Positions 26,155-39,879 of a stretch of 64,000 bases of DNA are shown here, piece by piece; within the stretch, counting starts at the first letter, position 1, and each line of letters starts with the position of its first letter. Below the pieces are notes generated by a model. The model saw nothing but the letters and a program-made list of their open reading frames with translations, had not been told where the DNA came from and made no database searches. The translations under genes were made by a program, and so were the position numbers. This stretch comes from Agelaius tricolor (taxonomy: Eukaryota > Chordata > Aves > Passeriformes > Icteridae). Where the stretch lies: NCBI GenBank assembly GCA_023055355.1, contig JALJCS010000012.1, positions 12,684,501 through 12,748,500 of the forward strand, in the 5' to 3' direction.

Positions 26155-28136
26155 CTGTAGCTGGGACAAACACCTCAAAAGTTCCTAAAACAGAACAGCT
26201 GGAGACCTGCCTTGATCTCAGCAGAATGCAAAATGGTTTCAGCCACTCCTTTCCCTTGGGCTGCGAATTCTGTTCTGGTCCAGGCACTGCCACAGTCCCA
26301 GGCTGAGGATCCCTGGGCTGCTGAGCCCTGCTCTGCTCCCTTCTGGCTTTTGATATCTCAGACACCAGCTGGGGAGTGTTGGGCTGTTTATTTGAATCTA
26401 TGGCATCATTTTTGACATTTTATTTTTGCTTGGTTTTGGTTTTCTTTTTTAGCTTCTTAAATGGATTTATAGGGCAGAATCAGGTGTTTCATTTATTCAC
26501 AGCAAAAAAGAGGGTGATACATTTTTGCCTAGTCTCTCTCAGTATTAGCTCCTCTCTAAGCTGAGGAAAAAGGCAGTTCAGGTGCCATTACCATTTTGTT
26601 GGGTTTTCATTAAGGGTGCAGTTTGTGATCTGGATTTTCTTGTCTGTCATGTGTATTCCCTGGTAACCCACTGGTTCTTAATTACCCCAAGGTATTTCAG
26701 GCCTATCTTCCTTAGACAAGTGCACAGCTGTGTATTTTCTGGGGGATTACTATTTGAGCCCTAGTCTGAGCATTATTTAGATTATAAAGTATAAATTTAG
26801 AGGTGTCAGGCTTATGTGTTTTTCATAAGGGATGTGCAGTGGTTGGTAGGTACCAGGAGTTTCAGGGGAATTAATCTACTGCACAATAGCAGGGCTGATT
26901 GTGTGAATCATCCCAGTACATTCAGTTCAGATCCAGGCATTTTATAGTACCCTGCTTATGGTTTGAACACTCAGTATTCATATTCTTCACATATGAAATA
27001 TTCACACATTGTGAGGACCCTTTGGGGGAAAAAAATACAAATGTGTTTGTGTGAAAGAATTTGCCTGTCTGTATCTGGATTAGCAAATGCTTTAGTTCTG
27101 ATATAAGCTATTTAAAAAATCCTCATATCTCACATGATGTGCTTTCTATTGTTATCTCTAAAAAAAATTCAGTCAAAATACATATGTGGCCAAAACTAAA
27201 AAGAATAGCTGTCCTGTTGATTAATTTACATAAAGGTATAACCAGCATGTTCAGCAAAATGCTTGAAATGGAGCCTCTCTGTTGGTTTCAGGAAATTTGC
27301 CTGTTCTGTACAGTTCTAGCAAGGAAAATATTGAATAATACATTACAATTCTAAATTTTAGAATAAAAAATTAAATATTGCACAAGTGTAGTAAAATTAC
27401 TGAATCTCTTTTTCCTTTTATAAAAAAGGATCATTTTCCTTTTAGGAAAAGAATTCTATTTTAAAAATGTCCCCAAACAGTGTTTTTGTTTACAGAGATG
27501 TAAAATGAGTGCTAAACTTATGTTTAACTAACAAAGAATCTGAATCCTTTGTTAAACTAACATAGAATATTAATAGAGTGGAAGGAAAAAAAAAACAAGA
27601 ACCAAAACCTTATTTTTTAATGCCATGAGAGAAGATAGTGTCTCCCTAGTGAAGCAGACGTGTAGTTTTAACTTGCCTCAGTGTTTGCAGACACCAGAGT
27701 CTCGTGCACCCCTGCATGGCACTGATGCTCCAGTGCACCTCCAGTCAAGGGAGATGTGGTTTTTCCCCTTCTGATTGCAAAAATGCTCAGTTTTTTTTTG
27801 CCTCAGATGTGCCCTTGGATGTCCAGTGGTGCTTCAATGACTTGGCACGTGAACAAACTGAGATCCCCTCCCAGCTGGATAAATAATAACACAATATTTT
27901 TAAAGTATTATTTCCTATTATTGCTAAATTTTTGTATTGACTTTTTTGTTATCTCAGCTCCCTTTATGAGTGGGTTAAAAGACCAATGGTCTGATGAGTC
28001 CTCACCTCATCTTTTTGCATCATAGTAGTGAGAAAAAAAGGTCTCAAAAAGGTCCTGTTTGTCTTGCAGATAATAATCTGTGTTTAGCACAAGGCTCTGG
28101 CTGCTCCAGGCTGCTCAATCCTGTGGATGCAGGACT

Positions 28137-28151
28137 CTGCTGCTGCTGCTG
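28137..28151. repeat. (CTG)5 triplet run
   Basis: Five perfect CTG units inside a CTG/CAG-rich 200-bp stretch. Too short to be considered an expansion. Confidence 0.85.
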
Positions 28152-30640
28152 AGCTTTTGTTCTCTGCCTCAAACTCTGGTGCCTTCCTCTCTTAATTGCT
28201 GTGCACTTCTGGAGTGTGATGACAATGTCTGTAAGGAGGCATCCTGCTCTCTGTGCATCTCTGTACCCAGGAGCCTCAGGAAGGGAACAAACTGCACTGC
28301 ATCTAGAGAGGAGATTTATAATTAGCCTTGTTACATACCTGTCTGTGGGCATTCTCTGGGTTCATTTAAATTGAAATATACTCCTCATTTTCCATCTAAA
28401 TTTACAACACTTTTCTATCTTACTAAGAGTATATTAAATGGCAGTGTGCAAACTGAGATGCTTGATAATGATAATAAATGATAATAATATGAATTTATAC
28501 TTGGCAAACTCTTTATTTCCACATATTCCACATGTGGGGTACCTCTGCCTTGTATTTCTCAAAAAATGCAAGCTTCACATGTCTTTCAATTGTATTTTCT
28601 ATGAATTTCATTATCTGGGTGCAGTTTTTTAATATTTTTTCTGCCCAAAGTGGCCAAATATAGCAAAGTGTCCAGTGAAATAACATCAACACCCATTTAT
28701 AGAGGGTTCTTTTTAGAAAGTACTATATCTTAATTTTTTTTTTTGTGTAAAATGTCTGAGTATTTTCATCTCTGAATTCCTCTAGCTCTAGAGTGGTAGA
28801 TGAAAAAGGAAATATGCAACAAGAAGATCTTAATTCCCTTCCTCTTTAGGCTTGAGGAGTCATGTCAGAGATGCAGCATATGTAGTCTTAAGTTAAAAAT
28901 TTTAATTTATTCAAGGGGAATTAAGTGCCTACCTAGGTTGGAGAGTATTTGCTTTACTATCTTGGATTTTTGACTGTTATTCTGTAAAGCAATGACAATG
29001 GATACTCTCATTTCCTCCTCCCCTCAGATTATAAATTCTTGATGAAGATTGTTACCATACATTAGGGCAGAAACAGACTGAACATCATTCCAGGGGTCTG
29101 TGGACTGCCAAATTGCAAATAACAGTAATGATTTTACCTTAATAAAGTTAGTGTTGGTTTGGGTTTTTTTTTTCCGCTTAGCAGGCACTACTACAACTTT
29201 ATACTTCATAAATGAAAATAAGCAGACTTTGTTTAGTCTATTGCCAGAAAGAAATTAAATCACTGTTAGACACTCTTTTCCTGTTTTTACTTATTACAGG
29301 TTCAAAAATTATCTTTCTTAAAGCCAATTTCAAAATATTCCTCATTTTTATTGCTATCTGTTTTTGCCACCTAGAGTCTGTCTGCTTTATGTTCCAGAAA
29401 TAATTTATTTCTTTTATCTTTTCTTTTTTAGTGCTATGTCCTTGTGAAAAATTAAAATATCTTGCATAATTAAGATCTGTATGCAATACAAAGTAGAATT
29501 TATTAGCTCACAACAAAACTCTGCTTCTTTTAGTTTGGGTTGCTGCAGCTGCTCTAATTGTTAAAAGCAAAATTATAAAAAAGGGAAGAGAAGAGAACAC
29601 CATAATCAGTCTTATAGCTACCAGAATAGTAAGAGGGTTTAATTGCCTTGGTTAGCTGTATCACTAATGAGTACAGTTCATTAAAAGTTCCATGACTTGT
29701 CTAATTATAGCTGGAAACTTGCATTGCTCTCTTTTGCAAAGGAGTGCATTTCCTTGGTGCCCTTCCCTGGTGAAAACTCTGTGCCAGACCCAAGGCAGCT
29801 TTGCCTGGGCATCCTCAGGAGGTCAGAGCCCAAATCCCATCCCTGTGATGTGGTGAGCATTCCATGCTGACTATGGCAGAACAAACTCCCCCCATTTTGG
29901 TGAGCAGGGCATTGCTCAGCAATGCACACTTTATTGCACAGTTTGCAAGAGTTTCAGATTTGGGAAACAATTGTGGATTAAGGGAAGACTCAGTGTTTGC
30001 CTTAAAAGTTGGAGGTCTTTGGTTTTGGTGTTTTTTTTTTGTTTTTCTCATTTTGTACTTATCCTCAGCAAAATGTCAGAATTCAGCAGGTCTGCACATA
30101 TGAAATAATTCTTGGCTTTAGTATTTTAACTCTTTGTGGATTAAGGAAATAACAAACTTAGAAAAGATAGAGCTTATCAAATTGTATTGATGTATTGCCC
30201 CAAAGTAAACAGAAAATAAAAGTGAATATATTTGAAAGGACGTCTTAGTATGCAGGGAGTAGGAAAGCAGAACCCTCCAATCATCCCAAAACTAGTTTAT
30301 CAGTAGAACTTAAGAGACTAATTAAAACATGAATCCTTTTTGATCTTCCCTTAAAACATTGATTTCCTCCCCATCCTCCCAAGTAAGGTCATTCTTTTTT
30401 TAACTTCCATGAGACTAAGTGCACTTATGAAATAGATAGTGGACTTTTTTTCGAATGACAGTTTTAGCAACAAGGTGTGTGGCATAGCGGCATTTATGAG
30501 AAAAAACATTGATAAATTTAAGATTTCAACAAAATCTCCCCACATTCCCCATAGTTGCCTGTCATCAGCAAGTATCTAAATCTGCTTTGAGGAACAGCTT
30601 CTAAAGCTGAGGCACTTAAAGACAAAATTATATTGGGCAT

Positions 30641-31170
30641 TTTTGAGAATCTTAGAATGGCTATGAGAGCCTGCGAGGTGTCGGTGTGCACCCACTGTGT
30701 GCAGCGGCCAGGTTCTGTCACAGCCTCTGCCCCTGCTAGCAAAGCCTGCATTCCCTTCAGAGGCCGAGTCCCAGGGGATTAGGAGAGGGGAGGTTCTCTG
30801 TGAGCAGAGATTCCCCTCCTCCTGCCTCCATGCAGATGCCAGAGCTTTGTTTGTAGGACTCTCCTCTGCAGCTGGGGGCTGAAAGCCCTGGGGAGCCAGC
30901 AAGGGAGCTCCAGAGGAGGTGGGGCTGGGGCAGGAGGGGCTGTGTGGCAGCAGGTCCAGGCTGAAGGGGAGTGAGATTGCAGAAGGGTGAGGTGGCTGAA
31001 CCATGGGTGTGCCAGGAGTCTTCCATTTGTGCCATGCATCTATTGCTATTAAAAATTCAAATTCTGTGTGCACACCCTGCTCCTCCTGTGCAGCCCAGGG
31101 TGAGTTGCAGATGCTGGTGGTGGCCACGTCCAGCAGGAGATCCCAGGCTGTGCTTCCCTCTGTCTTGCAA
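30641..31170. other. GC-richer, CpG-poor patch
   Basis: Base composition is raised, with purine-rich GGAG/GGGG words on the + strand (30780-30990). The longest open frame of the window (183 codons, minus strand, 30576-31127) lies here, but three other frames on both strands are also open over 60-90 codons. Its predicted product is a proline/serine-rich low-complexity string with no domain. I read it as chance openness in stop-poor DNA. Confidence 0.55.
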
Positions 31171-34100
31171 TAGAACTGTCTTTGATTCCATTACATTTTA
31201 GTCCACAAGTCGCTGTAGCCCCTGAGGGCTGCTTCGCTCATCTCTGTGTTAAGACTCAGATTCGTAAGCCTTTAAATTTGATAGATCATTTTCTTTTATG
31301 TTAAGTTGAAAGGGCTGTAAGGAACACCCAGTGATAATTTATTGAAAAGACTATTAACAATGAGGTTAATGACAGTGATACATCTCAGCTGTGATTCAAC
31401 CTGGCAAAATAATTAGTACTTTCAGAAACACACATGGTCTTTTTTTTCAATTTCGACACAAAAGAATTAAATACAGAACTTTTATGGCAGTCTTGTGGGC
31501 TCATAGCTTTCCTTTAGTCTTTACCACAAAGGTTAAGATTTTTCTGTTTAAAAGTTTTATGTATAAATTCCCTGCTCACACACTCCACAGCAGCACCAGC
31601 AGAGCTCTCCACTCCAGCAGTGCTTCCAAGAGATTCTGAAAGGGTCCCTGCATTTCCTCTGGTACCACAGGCAGCACAACAGAGGGCATGACTGTGTTAG
31701 CCCTGCTTTTACAGCCAGTCCGACCTCATCCTAACACCATACTCCTCATATCAATTGTTGCCAAACCAGGAAAAATATGTTTCTGCTTCAGAAACAGAGG
31801 CACCATGGGCAAGGAGAGTTAATGGAATTAGTGCTCATAATCAGTTTTTTCTGTCACTGCAAGCCACATCTGTAGCCATAACTGAAGATGGTCTTTGTAG
31901 CCATTCCTGGCTTTGCTAACAATCTCTTATAGCCTGTCTTTGAAATTTAGGATTTAGGATTTAAACATATTTTGATAACTTTGTTTCTTGTTAGTAAGAG
32001 GTTTAAATTATATTTGTGAAACAGTGCAAGACTAGTGTCCAGTTTGAAGTATGAATATGTTTTGAGTTCTTCTCTAGTGGGGGAAGGCATGCAGAGGCAA
32101 AGGCAGCTGGAATTCACTAGCAAGTTTTATGAAGATCATATCCATATCTAATATTAAAAATGAAGTAAGTTAATTTTCCAAGGAAAATGCATTTATGTAT
32201 ATAACACACTTCTGTATGATGAATGTATTAAATTCATCAAAGCATGGATTTTTGTTCAAGGGATGTAGCATTTTCACTGTGTTTAAGTGTATCTTTGAGT
32301 TGTTTTGACATTAATAGTGACATGTTTAATAGATAAGAAGTGCATCATTTGTGACAGTTTCATTGCAGCTGAACTTTTGAAGAATTAATTTCTCCTTCCT
32401 TACACATGTTCAACCTCCCAAGCCATATGTTCTGTGTTCCTCAAGATGTTTTGCATTAGATCAGCCAACTAAGTGCATCAAAACATGAGTTATCCCAGAA
32501 ACAAGAGACAGGCTAGCGACTGAAGTACACAGATAATTCTTTTTCTCCTGAGAAGGCTTTGCCTCCTGATTACATCATGCCCTAATCTTGTGTGGTAGAT
32601 GCAAGTAATAAACTAATATTCCAGCAGTAATTTGATACATTGCAAAGTATCTCCCTATTAAGTGGGAAGCATTTAGTTTCTGTTACCTACTCTAAGTGCA
32701 GGATGCTGATCCCTGTGGAGTCTTGAATTGATAAGAAACTTTAAGAACATAGAGATGTTTTTTTGTTGTTATTGTTGACACTGAGGTGAATTGAGAGCCC
32801 AAAAGTGAATTATTTTCATTTTTTGGGGCCCCAGCTAGCATTTAATATATTTTCTTAGACTTCTAAAATGAACTATTTATTTAAGTGCAGAGAGGGCTGA
32901 TGTACATTTTAGTATGTGAGCCCCTTTCAGTGTACAAAATCAAAAGAAAGGAAGGTATCATCTCTGTATTTAGATGTCTTAACCTTCCTGCTTCTACTTC
33001 ACTTTACATTGTTGATGATTAAAATGATGGAAAGTTATCTGTGAATTCCATAGTTTCTAAAAAAGCTACAAATTTGCAATATCTAGCATGAGCTTTAAAA
33101 CATAGAGATTTTATTCCAGGACTGTCCATTTCTCTTTTTTTTTCTTTGTGTGTGTCTGCAGCATCTCCATCACCATTTCACCTTGTAAGGCTATGGCTGC
33201 AATCCATGAGTCTATTGCAAAACCTGGACATTCTCTGTGGCAGTCTTCAAGTACAAAAATTTGTAACACCTGCTCCAAGGCCAAATAGTTGGATTATTGA
33301 ATTTTGTATGTCAGGTATTCCTTGCTGCTTTTCTGAATAGTCTGACATTTTAAAACCAGTCAAGTGGTCAGGAGTGGCTTCACATTCCTCTTCCATTCAC
33401 ATGGGCAGAAGCAATTTGGGAAATACTTTGTGCAAGGGCCACCTTCTCATTACCTTTCTCAGCTTTTACACACTTCCAGTCTCCCATTACAGGTGAGAGG
33501 AATGTTTGAGAGCTGCCCAGTTTGCCCCTCGTGGCCAGGTGCTGTGAGCCTCCCTGTCTGTGTGAGCTGGCTGCTGCCCCTGTGCTCAGCTGCTTTGGCC
33601 TCAGTCCGAGGCTCCCTCCTGCACTCCCAGTGCTGAGCTGGAGCCCAGCTGTCAGTGAGAGCACTGGGCTCCTCCTCTCTGCACGAACAGGGGACAAGAG
33701 AACCCCCATGAGCATGGCTGGAATTCCAGCAAGCAGCTTTGTGGAGGTTCTCATACCCACAGCTGCCTTGACATCTCTCGCTGGCCCCCGCAGCGGAGGA
33801 GAGGACATTGACCAATGTGTGTAGGGACACAAGGAAGCTCCTACAAGATCTATGAAATTTCTGCATTAAGCACAGGATGGCAACTGTTATCTCTTGATAG
33901 TTTTCCTATTTCTTCTGTTTTGCATCCTCTGAGTGCAATCCCAACAAAATGATTATCCAAAGTATCCCTCCCAAAGCCTTTTACATTTTCCCCACCTTCC
34001 TTGGCCCTAACCAAACTTGTCAGAGGAATGTCAGCACTGGAAACCCCCCTGGCTTGGAATGCTGATAATACAGACTCCAGCAATCTTCCTGTGTGAACCT

Positions 34101-34601
34101 AAGCCTCCAAGTGTCTCTTCAGAAGCTCTCCCTTGTCCTGTTTGAAAGGATTCTGTGATTGCATTTTCACATCACAGGATTTCTAAATATATCTCCTTTA
34201 TCATCTTGATATATTTACTGAGATATTTTTTCCTTAAGCAAGCTGCAGGAAGGTGTGTTCAATTAACCTCTAGGAATGTATTTTATTAAAGATGCCAGAT
34301 ATTTCTCTAGGGAAGAGAGTTTGGGGTGGAAGTGACTCTGCCTTAGTATTCAAATATATTCCTCATCTTTTCTGGTTTTTCCCCCAGAATACATAATGCA
34401 CAGGCAGTTCATTTTAAGTGATGTGTACAATGCCTGTTATGCTAGCTTGCTTAACCTCAAGACAGAAAGAAAGGACAAAAACTGTGTTGTTGAGTTAGAA
34501 TAATCTCAGTTGCATGATCTCCTCTCAAATGTCTATTTGACTATTTTATGGCACTGTGAAGGATTATGTTTGGGAGGCAGTTTTGGTTTGTTTTGGGTTA
34601 G

Positions 34602-34619
34602 TTTTTTTTTTTTTTTTTT
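34602..34619. repeat. T18 homopolymer
   Basis: The longest single-base run in the window. Read on the other strand it is an A18 tract, but no AATAAA lies where a retrocopy tail would need it. Confidence 0.9.
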
Positions 34620-34853
34620 GCATATTACTACTAGTTCAGATGACTTCCAGCCTGTTAGCAAACAATGATATGTAGCTATTATGTTATAAGGCTTAATCTG
34701 ATTTGATTGACAATTTTACAACCCCAGCAGGGAGTGATAAGACATATCCTTTGTGTGGGATGTTTATTTTTTCTCAAAAATTAATCGTTTGTTAAAGGTT
34801 TCTATGAAACTTTAGGTGTTATGTTGTTTTGCTGGTGTTTTTTGTTTTGTTGG

Positions 34854-34868
34854 TTTTTTTCCCCCCCC
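34854..34868. repeat. T7-C8 homopolymer junction
   Basis: Seven T abut eight C. Adjacent homopolymers like this are prone to sequencing and assembly length errors, so the exact count should not be trusted. Confidence 0.8.
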
Positions 34869-37800
34869 ATAGAAATTCTGTATCATGTAACAGTGACACA
34901 GTTAACACATTCTGGGATGTGCTGTCCTTGACAGCAGTGGTTCTAACACCTGGCTGCAGGGCAGGTGTGTCTCCTGTCCTGCTGGATGGGTGCTGTACCC
35001 CATTTGGTCAGATGGGAAACCCTACTGGAAATGACCATGGCTGCTGCCCACCCTGAATTTTCTCTCCTAGGAGGGCCTAGTGTGATGCCAGTGCCTGCTC
35101 ATGAGTGTGGAGGGAAACAGGGAAAAAAGAAATCTTATGCTGGAGAGCTTTCATTGTTATAGGAAGGATTTGGGCACAGAGTGCACCCAGACTGCTCCAG
35201 AATCTGGTAAAATGGATGTAACCATTCAGATTCAAGTGTGAGCTTGAGCTTGACTTTGGTCTCTTTGCAGGATCAGAATCAAGGTAAGACAGCCCTCAGA
35301 CTGCTGGTAGTGGGAAGGTGTGGATTTCAGGAGAAGTCAGCAAAAGGCAGCAGACTGCCCAAAGGTGCTGCTGCCAATGCGCTTGCAGAGGAACCTGGGA
35401 GAAACCAGTGAGCCTCCTTCTCTGACACCACAGGAGACAATACCTCAGTGGTGTAAGCTGATGGCTTTCCATCAGAAGAGGTTTTGAGAATGAGTCAAGC
35501 ACTGCCTGACAGATTACTTTTTAAAGGCCGTTCTGTGCAGAAGCAGATGGCTTGTTCCACTCCTGAAGTTTGCCTCGTGCAAGTGAGAAGGTCTAAATAT
35601 GTCCTAAACTGCTGCTACTATTAAACTTCACAGATAATCCTCCCAACCTCTTGCAGACACTTCTGTCAAATTTAGATTAACATCTTTCCTTCAGCGTAGG
35701 TGAGGGCACTCTTGAATTGTACTGACAAGCAGAGCATTTTACATAACACACAGAACTCGGCGATTTTCTGTTTGTTTTCCTATCCCAGTGACTCTATATG
35801 ACAATGTGTGAAGTATGTGCAGATGGCAAGAACAGTTATGTTATCAAGTTTGTTTCCTCTGCCAATGCTTACTGAAAACTAATTCCAGCTCCCCATCTAA
35901 AAGTATAAATAAACGATGAAACAAAATATTTTTGCCTTCCACTGGCAGAATAGACACTTCAAAGTTTTTTCCCAAAGCAGCTATACATGACTAAATGGGA
36001 CAAGAAATCTTCTGAAGATGGCTTTATTTCTCACCAATATACCTTTAAAAGTACATTATCTGTTTAGCCCCTAATTTTTTTTTAAACTCTAATTAGGTGT
36101 GCCATGATATTTGTTGTTAGTTATTTGCATATCCTGTAAGCTGATAAAGGTACAAAAAATGAGATGATTAATGAAGGGAAGCTTCATTTCACTGCACATC
36201 TGGATCTAGCCATGGGTCCTGAGGACATTTGGCATGCCAGAACCAGCTTGGAAACCTTGGTTTGTTTGCAGTTATCCAGGAAATGTTTTGGTTTTTCACA
36301 GCTGAGAATGCTTAGTTTGTATTGAAGAAACTGAAAAACTCAGATGCAAGAAACTTTCCACATTAGTTGATTATTCTAACCCCTTTTCATTGAGTGAAAG
36401 AGGTTTGACTATGTTTTCAGTTTGCTTTTTAATGAGAAATGAAATAGCTATGTCAAATAAAGAAACTCCATGATGCTGTAAGTGCAGCCATATTGGAGAA
36501 TTTTCAAAAAAAAAAAAGGAAAATGAAAGAACATATGAGTATAGAAGGTCAAAAATATAAAATACTTTTATTACAGAAAGAAAAGGAACAGAAAGAAGGA
36601 AAATAGCACTCCTGCATTTTTTTCTTTTTCTGAATACCTTTCCTTGAAAAGAAAATTCTATTTCTTGCATTTTTAACAGTTGAGGAGTTGTCGGTACTTT
36701 GTATAGGTTTTGTTTGGGTGGAATTGCTTTTTGTTAGTGTTTTCACAGTCAAAGCATCACAGCTGAAGAACAATCTTTTTAAAAAGATGAAGTTAGAGAA
36801 TAAAAAAATACCTACAAGGAAGTGGGAATTTTTTTGTGGTGTTGCAGTAAATACATAAGACAAATTTTAAATTCATTCATTTGTAGTACTCTTTGCTTTT
36901 ACTTCTTTCAACTTTTCATTTTCTTTATATCCAAGATGATACTCTTCAGTCCTTTTATGAATGCAGTGAAACATTTCTTTTAAATTCTCTATATACAGAC
37001 AAGCACAGAAAAATTAATGGTTATTGTGAGGTATTGAGCAGGAGAGATGGAAATTTTCAACTTCTGTGGTGATATTCAAATGGGATTCAGTAAACATCTG
37101 CAATATTTTCCAAGTAATTCATAAAACAAGAGTATTTCATTTATTTAAAACATGATGAAAATGAAATCTCTTTGTCCAATGTGGATAATTAGAAATGTAA
37201 ATAAGTGAATTAGGAATTGTTTCTTAACAACTAACATTGACATAATGGAAAAAAGAATTCAGTTAATCCAGGAGAATCCATTGAGTTATTCACTGAGACA
37301 TCGCTGTCTCTACTCTAACACATTTTATTTTTGACATTTGAATGTCTTTGACCTTTGGTCATTTTAAATGCTTGAGATATGATCCTTCCAGTCAGCTGAT
37401 GCCATAAAGATGCAGGATGTCATCACCTTGTCCAGCCCTGCAGCCATCTCTAAGAGCTCAGTCACCCACTCCAGCTGCTGGTGGAACATTCTCTGCTGGG
37501 ATGCTGCTGTCAGTGCAGGACAGGGAGCCCTGAGGTGTGGGGGATGGAGGTGACACCTCTGCTCTCCTACTCCTGCAGCCACAGGATAGGGACAGGTTTG
37601 TGCACTGGGGAAGCTTTCTCACCCTGGAATTTCTGCAGTGTGTTTTATACAGGTTTCATGATTGAATTCCAGTTTAATCCCTGCCTGGGCTGTGTGGTGG
37701 GGCACCCAGCACTGCTGGCCAGGGTATTCTGCCTGCAGAGGGAACCCTATTGCTGTCAGCAGAGATTTGGGTTCTTTAGACAAAATTTAGGAGCACTCAG

Positions 37801-39879
37801 GGTGGAATAGCTTGTGTTGTTCAAATGTGGATTCTGATTTTCCTTAGCCTTGAGAGTAACAGCAAAAAATATATATTTCCTCTGGAACTTTTAACCACTG
37901 CAAAATTTAAATTTTGATCTTGCATTTTTTCTGATAGTTACACAGGCCTGAAAGATACTTAAGTTATGTAAATCAAGTGAATATCATTGGAGAAAATCTC
38001 TGTCTTAAATATTAATTCTACAAGCTAGAAACTGGAAGAGAGAGAATCCAAGATGAGTGGTACAAAGCAGAGCTCTCCTTTTCTCGTGTACAGGTACGTT
38101 CCAGAAGAAGGAGTTCCAATTCTGGTTGAAACCACCAGTGGATATAATTTAAGAAGCTGTTCATGATAATGCATCTCCTGGCAATTGGCCATCATGTCCC
38201 TTACATACACACACAGGAGGGTTGTGTTAGTTTGGTCTCCTAGAGGGAGAAAAAGCCTCACTCATCAAACAGACATCAGGGACCATAAATAGGGAATATT
38301 GGTGTTTGGTCTTTAATGGGAATTGTATAGAGATCTTTTAGTTTATGACAAAGGGAAGTTGTGAAACTGCCTACAGGGATTGTGTTTTCATTTAAAAGGT
38401 AGCACATGGGAAAAAGCTGCTGAGTTTAGTCAAACAAGGCCCATTTCCCCAGAATGTACAAATATACACAAGAACCTGGTATCTCTCCACTGCAGTAGGC
38501 ACCAGTGTGTATTTTCCATTATTTTAAATGAAGGAATAAGTCGACCCCTTTCTCCTAAGAATTGTTTTAAAAACCTCCTTTGATCTAGTGAGTAACCATG
38601 CACTTTATAACACTTGAGTTGATTTTTGCAATTGCTTTGGATTTAACTAACTTTATTTTGTCCAGTGGGAATTAGAAGACTGACTTTAAAGGCAGCAGAG
38701 CTAAATCACCAATGGATGCTTTTGGTATTTCCAATTTATATTCTTATATTTTATGGCTAAAAATAGGATGTGAATCATGAGTGTAGTTAACCTTCATGTA
38801 CTGGAGTTGATTTGCAAGGTTTAGTTTCCCTGCAAAGAACTACAAGGAGTGAAAATAGGATTTGTAATCCAGTGTGCCTAACTTTTACCACAGAAGAAAC
38901 ACCAAAAAGCATTTTGTTTCTGCTAACAGTCTGCATTGACTTCAGCTGAATCAGTGCAGCAAATGTGAAACATTTTAAGAAGTAAAACTGGATTTGCCCC
39001 ACTCCAAGCTACTTTTCTCCCTGTGTGAAAGCAGAAATGACTTTTTATAGAGGTCATGGAAATATTCCATCCAGCTCTGTCTAGAGGTGTTTTTTTTCCA
39101 GTATCACTATTGATATGTTCCACTCACTTTTTATCCTCTCATAAGGAAAGATGAACTATTACAGCTAGTAATATTGTTCCTAGCCCTAATTGCAGCAAAT
39201 TGATCATATTTTAAGAGGTTTTAAGTGGACAAATCCTGTATTCTGTATTTTTGATGGAATTTCTCTTCCTGGCCTCAGATATTTAAGATGAAATTCCACA
39301 CTGCTGATAATCCTGGAGACCTCATAAGGATCCTTCCAGCCTGTGTTAACCTGTGATTTTTAAGTCCTACCTATACAAAAAGCAAGCATAAATAAATTCA
39401 CTCATGTTTTCAAAATTCTCATACTTGTGGGGGAAAAATTAGGAAAGGGTTTAATGAACATTACATTTTGGATGAATTCTGAGTTTGCACTTTAGAAGGG
39501 TGACAAAAATGTAGTTACCAAACCACAGACAAGAAATCAGGCTGATATGATTCATGGTAAACTTAAAAAAATATGTTTAATATAGATTAAATAGCTTGTG
39601 CAAGGTTTAAGTAAAATACAGCTAGGGAAAAACAAAAGTCATAGGGATTTGTTTCAAAGAAAAACAGAAACTAAGAGATTCTGTCTAAATTACGAATATT
39701 CAAATTGATGAATTCCTTAAAATGTCCTCCTATTCACTGTTATATTGTTTCAGTTAGGGGAGATGCAGAGAATACTGCAAAGCAATGATAATTACTTGAG
39801 ATTAAACACTACCACCAGAGAATTGAAACAAAGGCTGATTTACCAGATCAAACCCACCAGCCTTTATGGTGGGAAACAA

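Larger units (their letters stand above)
21102..30640. other. Non-coding AT-rich DNA, no gene seen
   Basis: No exon, RNA gene or transposon is recognised. Small features: A13 at 23584-23596, a GC-richer patch at about 26200-26360, an 8-bp-arm inverted repeat at 26126-26154, a short AT-rich (GATAATAAT)-type stretch near 28470-28490, and (CTG)5 at 28137-28151. Open frames of 100-120 codons sit in the GC-richer parts and look like chance. Confidence 0.8.
31171..39879. other. Non-coding AT-rich DNA, no gene seen
   Basis: No gene is recognised. GC-richer patches at about 33490-33800, 34920-35110 and 37420-37760 hold overlapping open frames on both strands. Simple tracts: T18 at 34602-34619, T7 directly followed by C8 at 34854-34868, and A12 at 36506-36517. 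A short stretch at 36070-36130 has an inverted CCTAATT/AATTAGG pair and an ATTTGCAT octamer (36123-36130). Confidence 0.8.

Noticed and set aside
30576..31127. 183-codon open frame on the minus strand, longest in the window
   Set aside because: It lies in a GC-rich, stop-poor patch where other frames on both strands are also open. The product is Pro/Ser-rich with no domain and no exon-like boundaries.
33380..33866. Overlapping 150- and 135-codon minus-strand frames plus + frames
   Set aside because: Several mutually exclusive frames are open over the same GC-rich bases, which indicates low stop density rather than coding.
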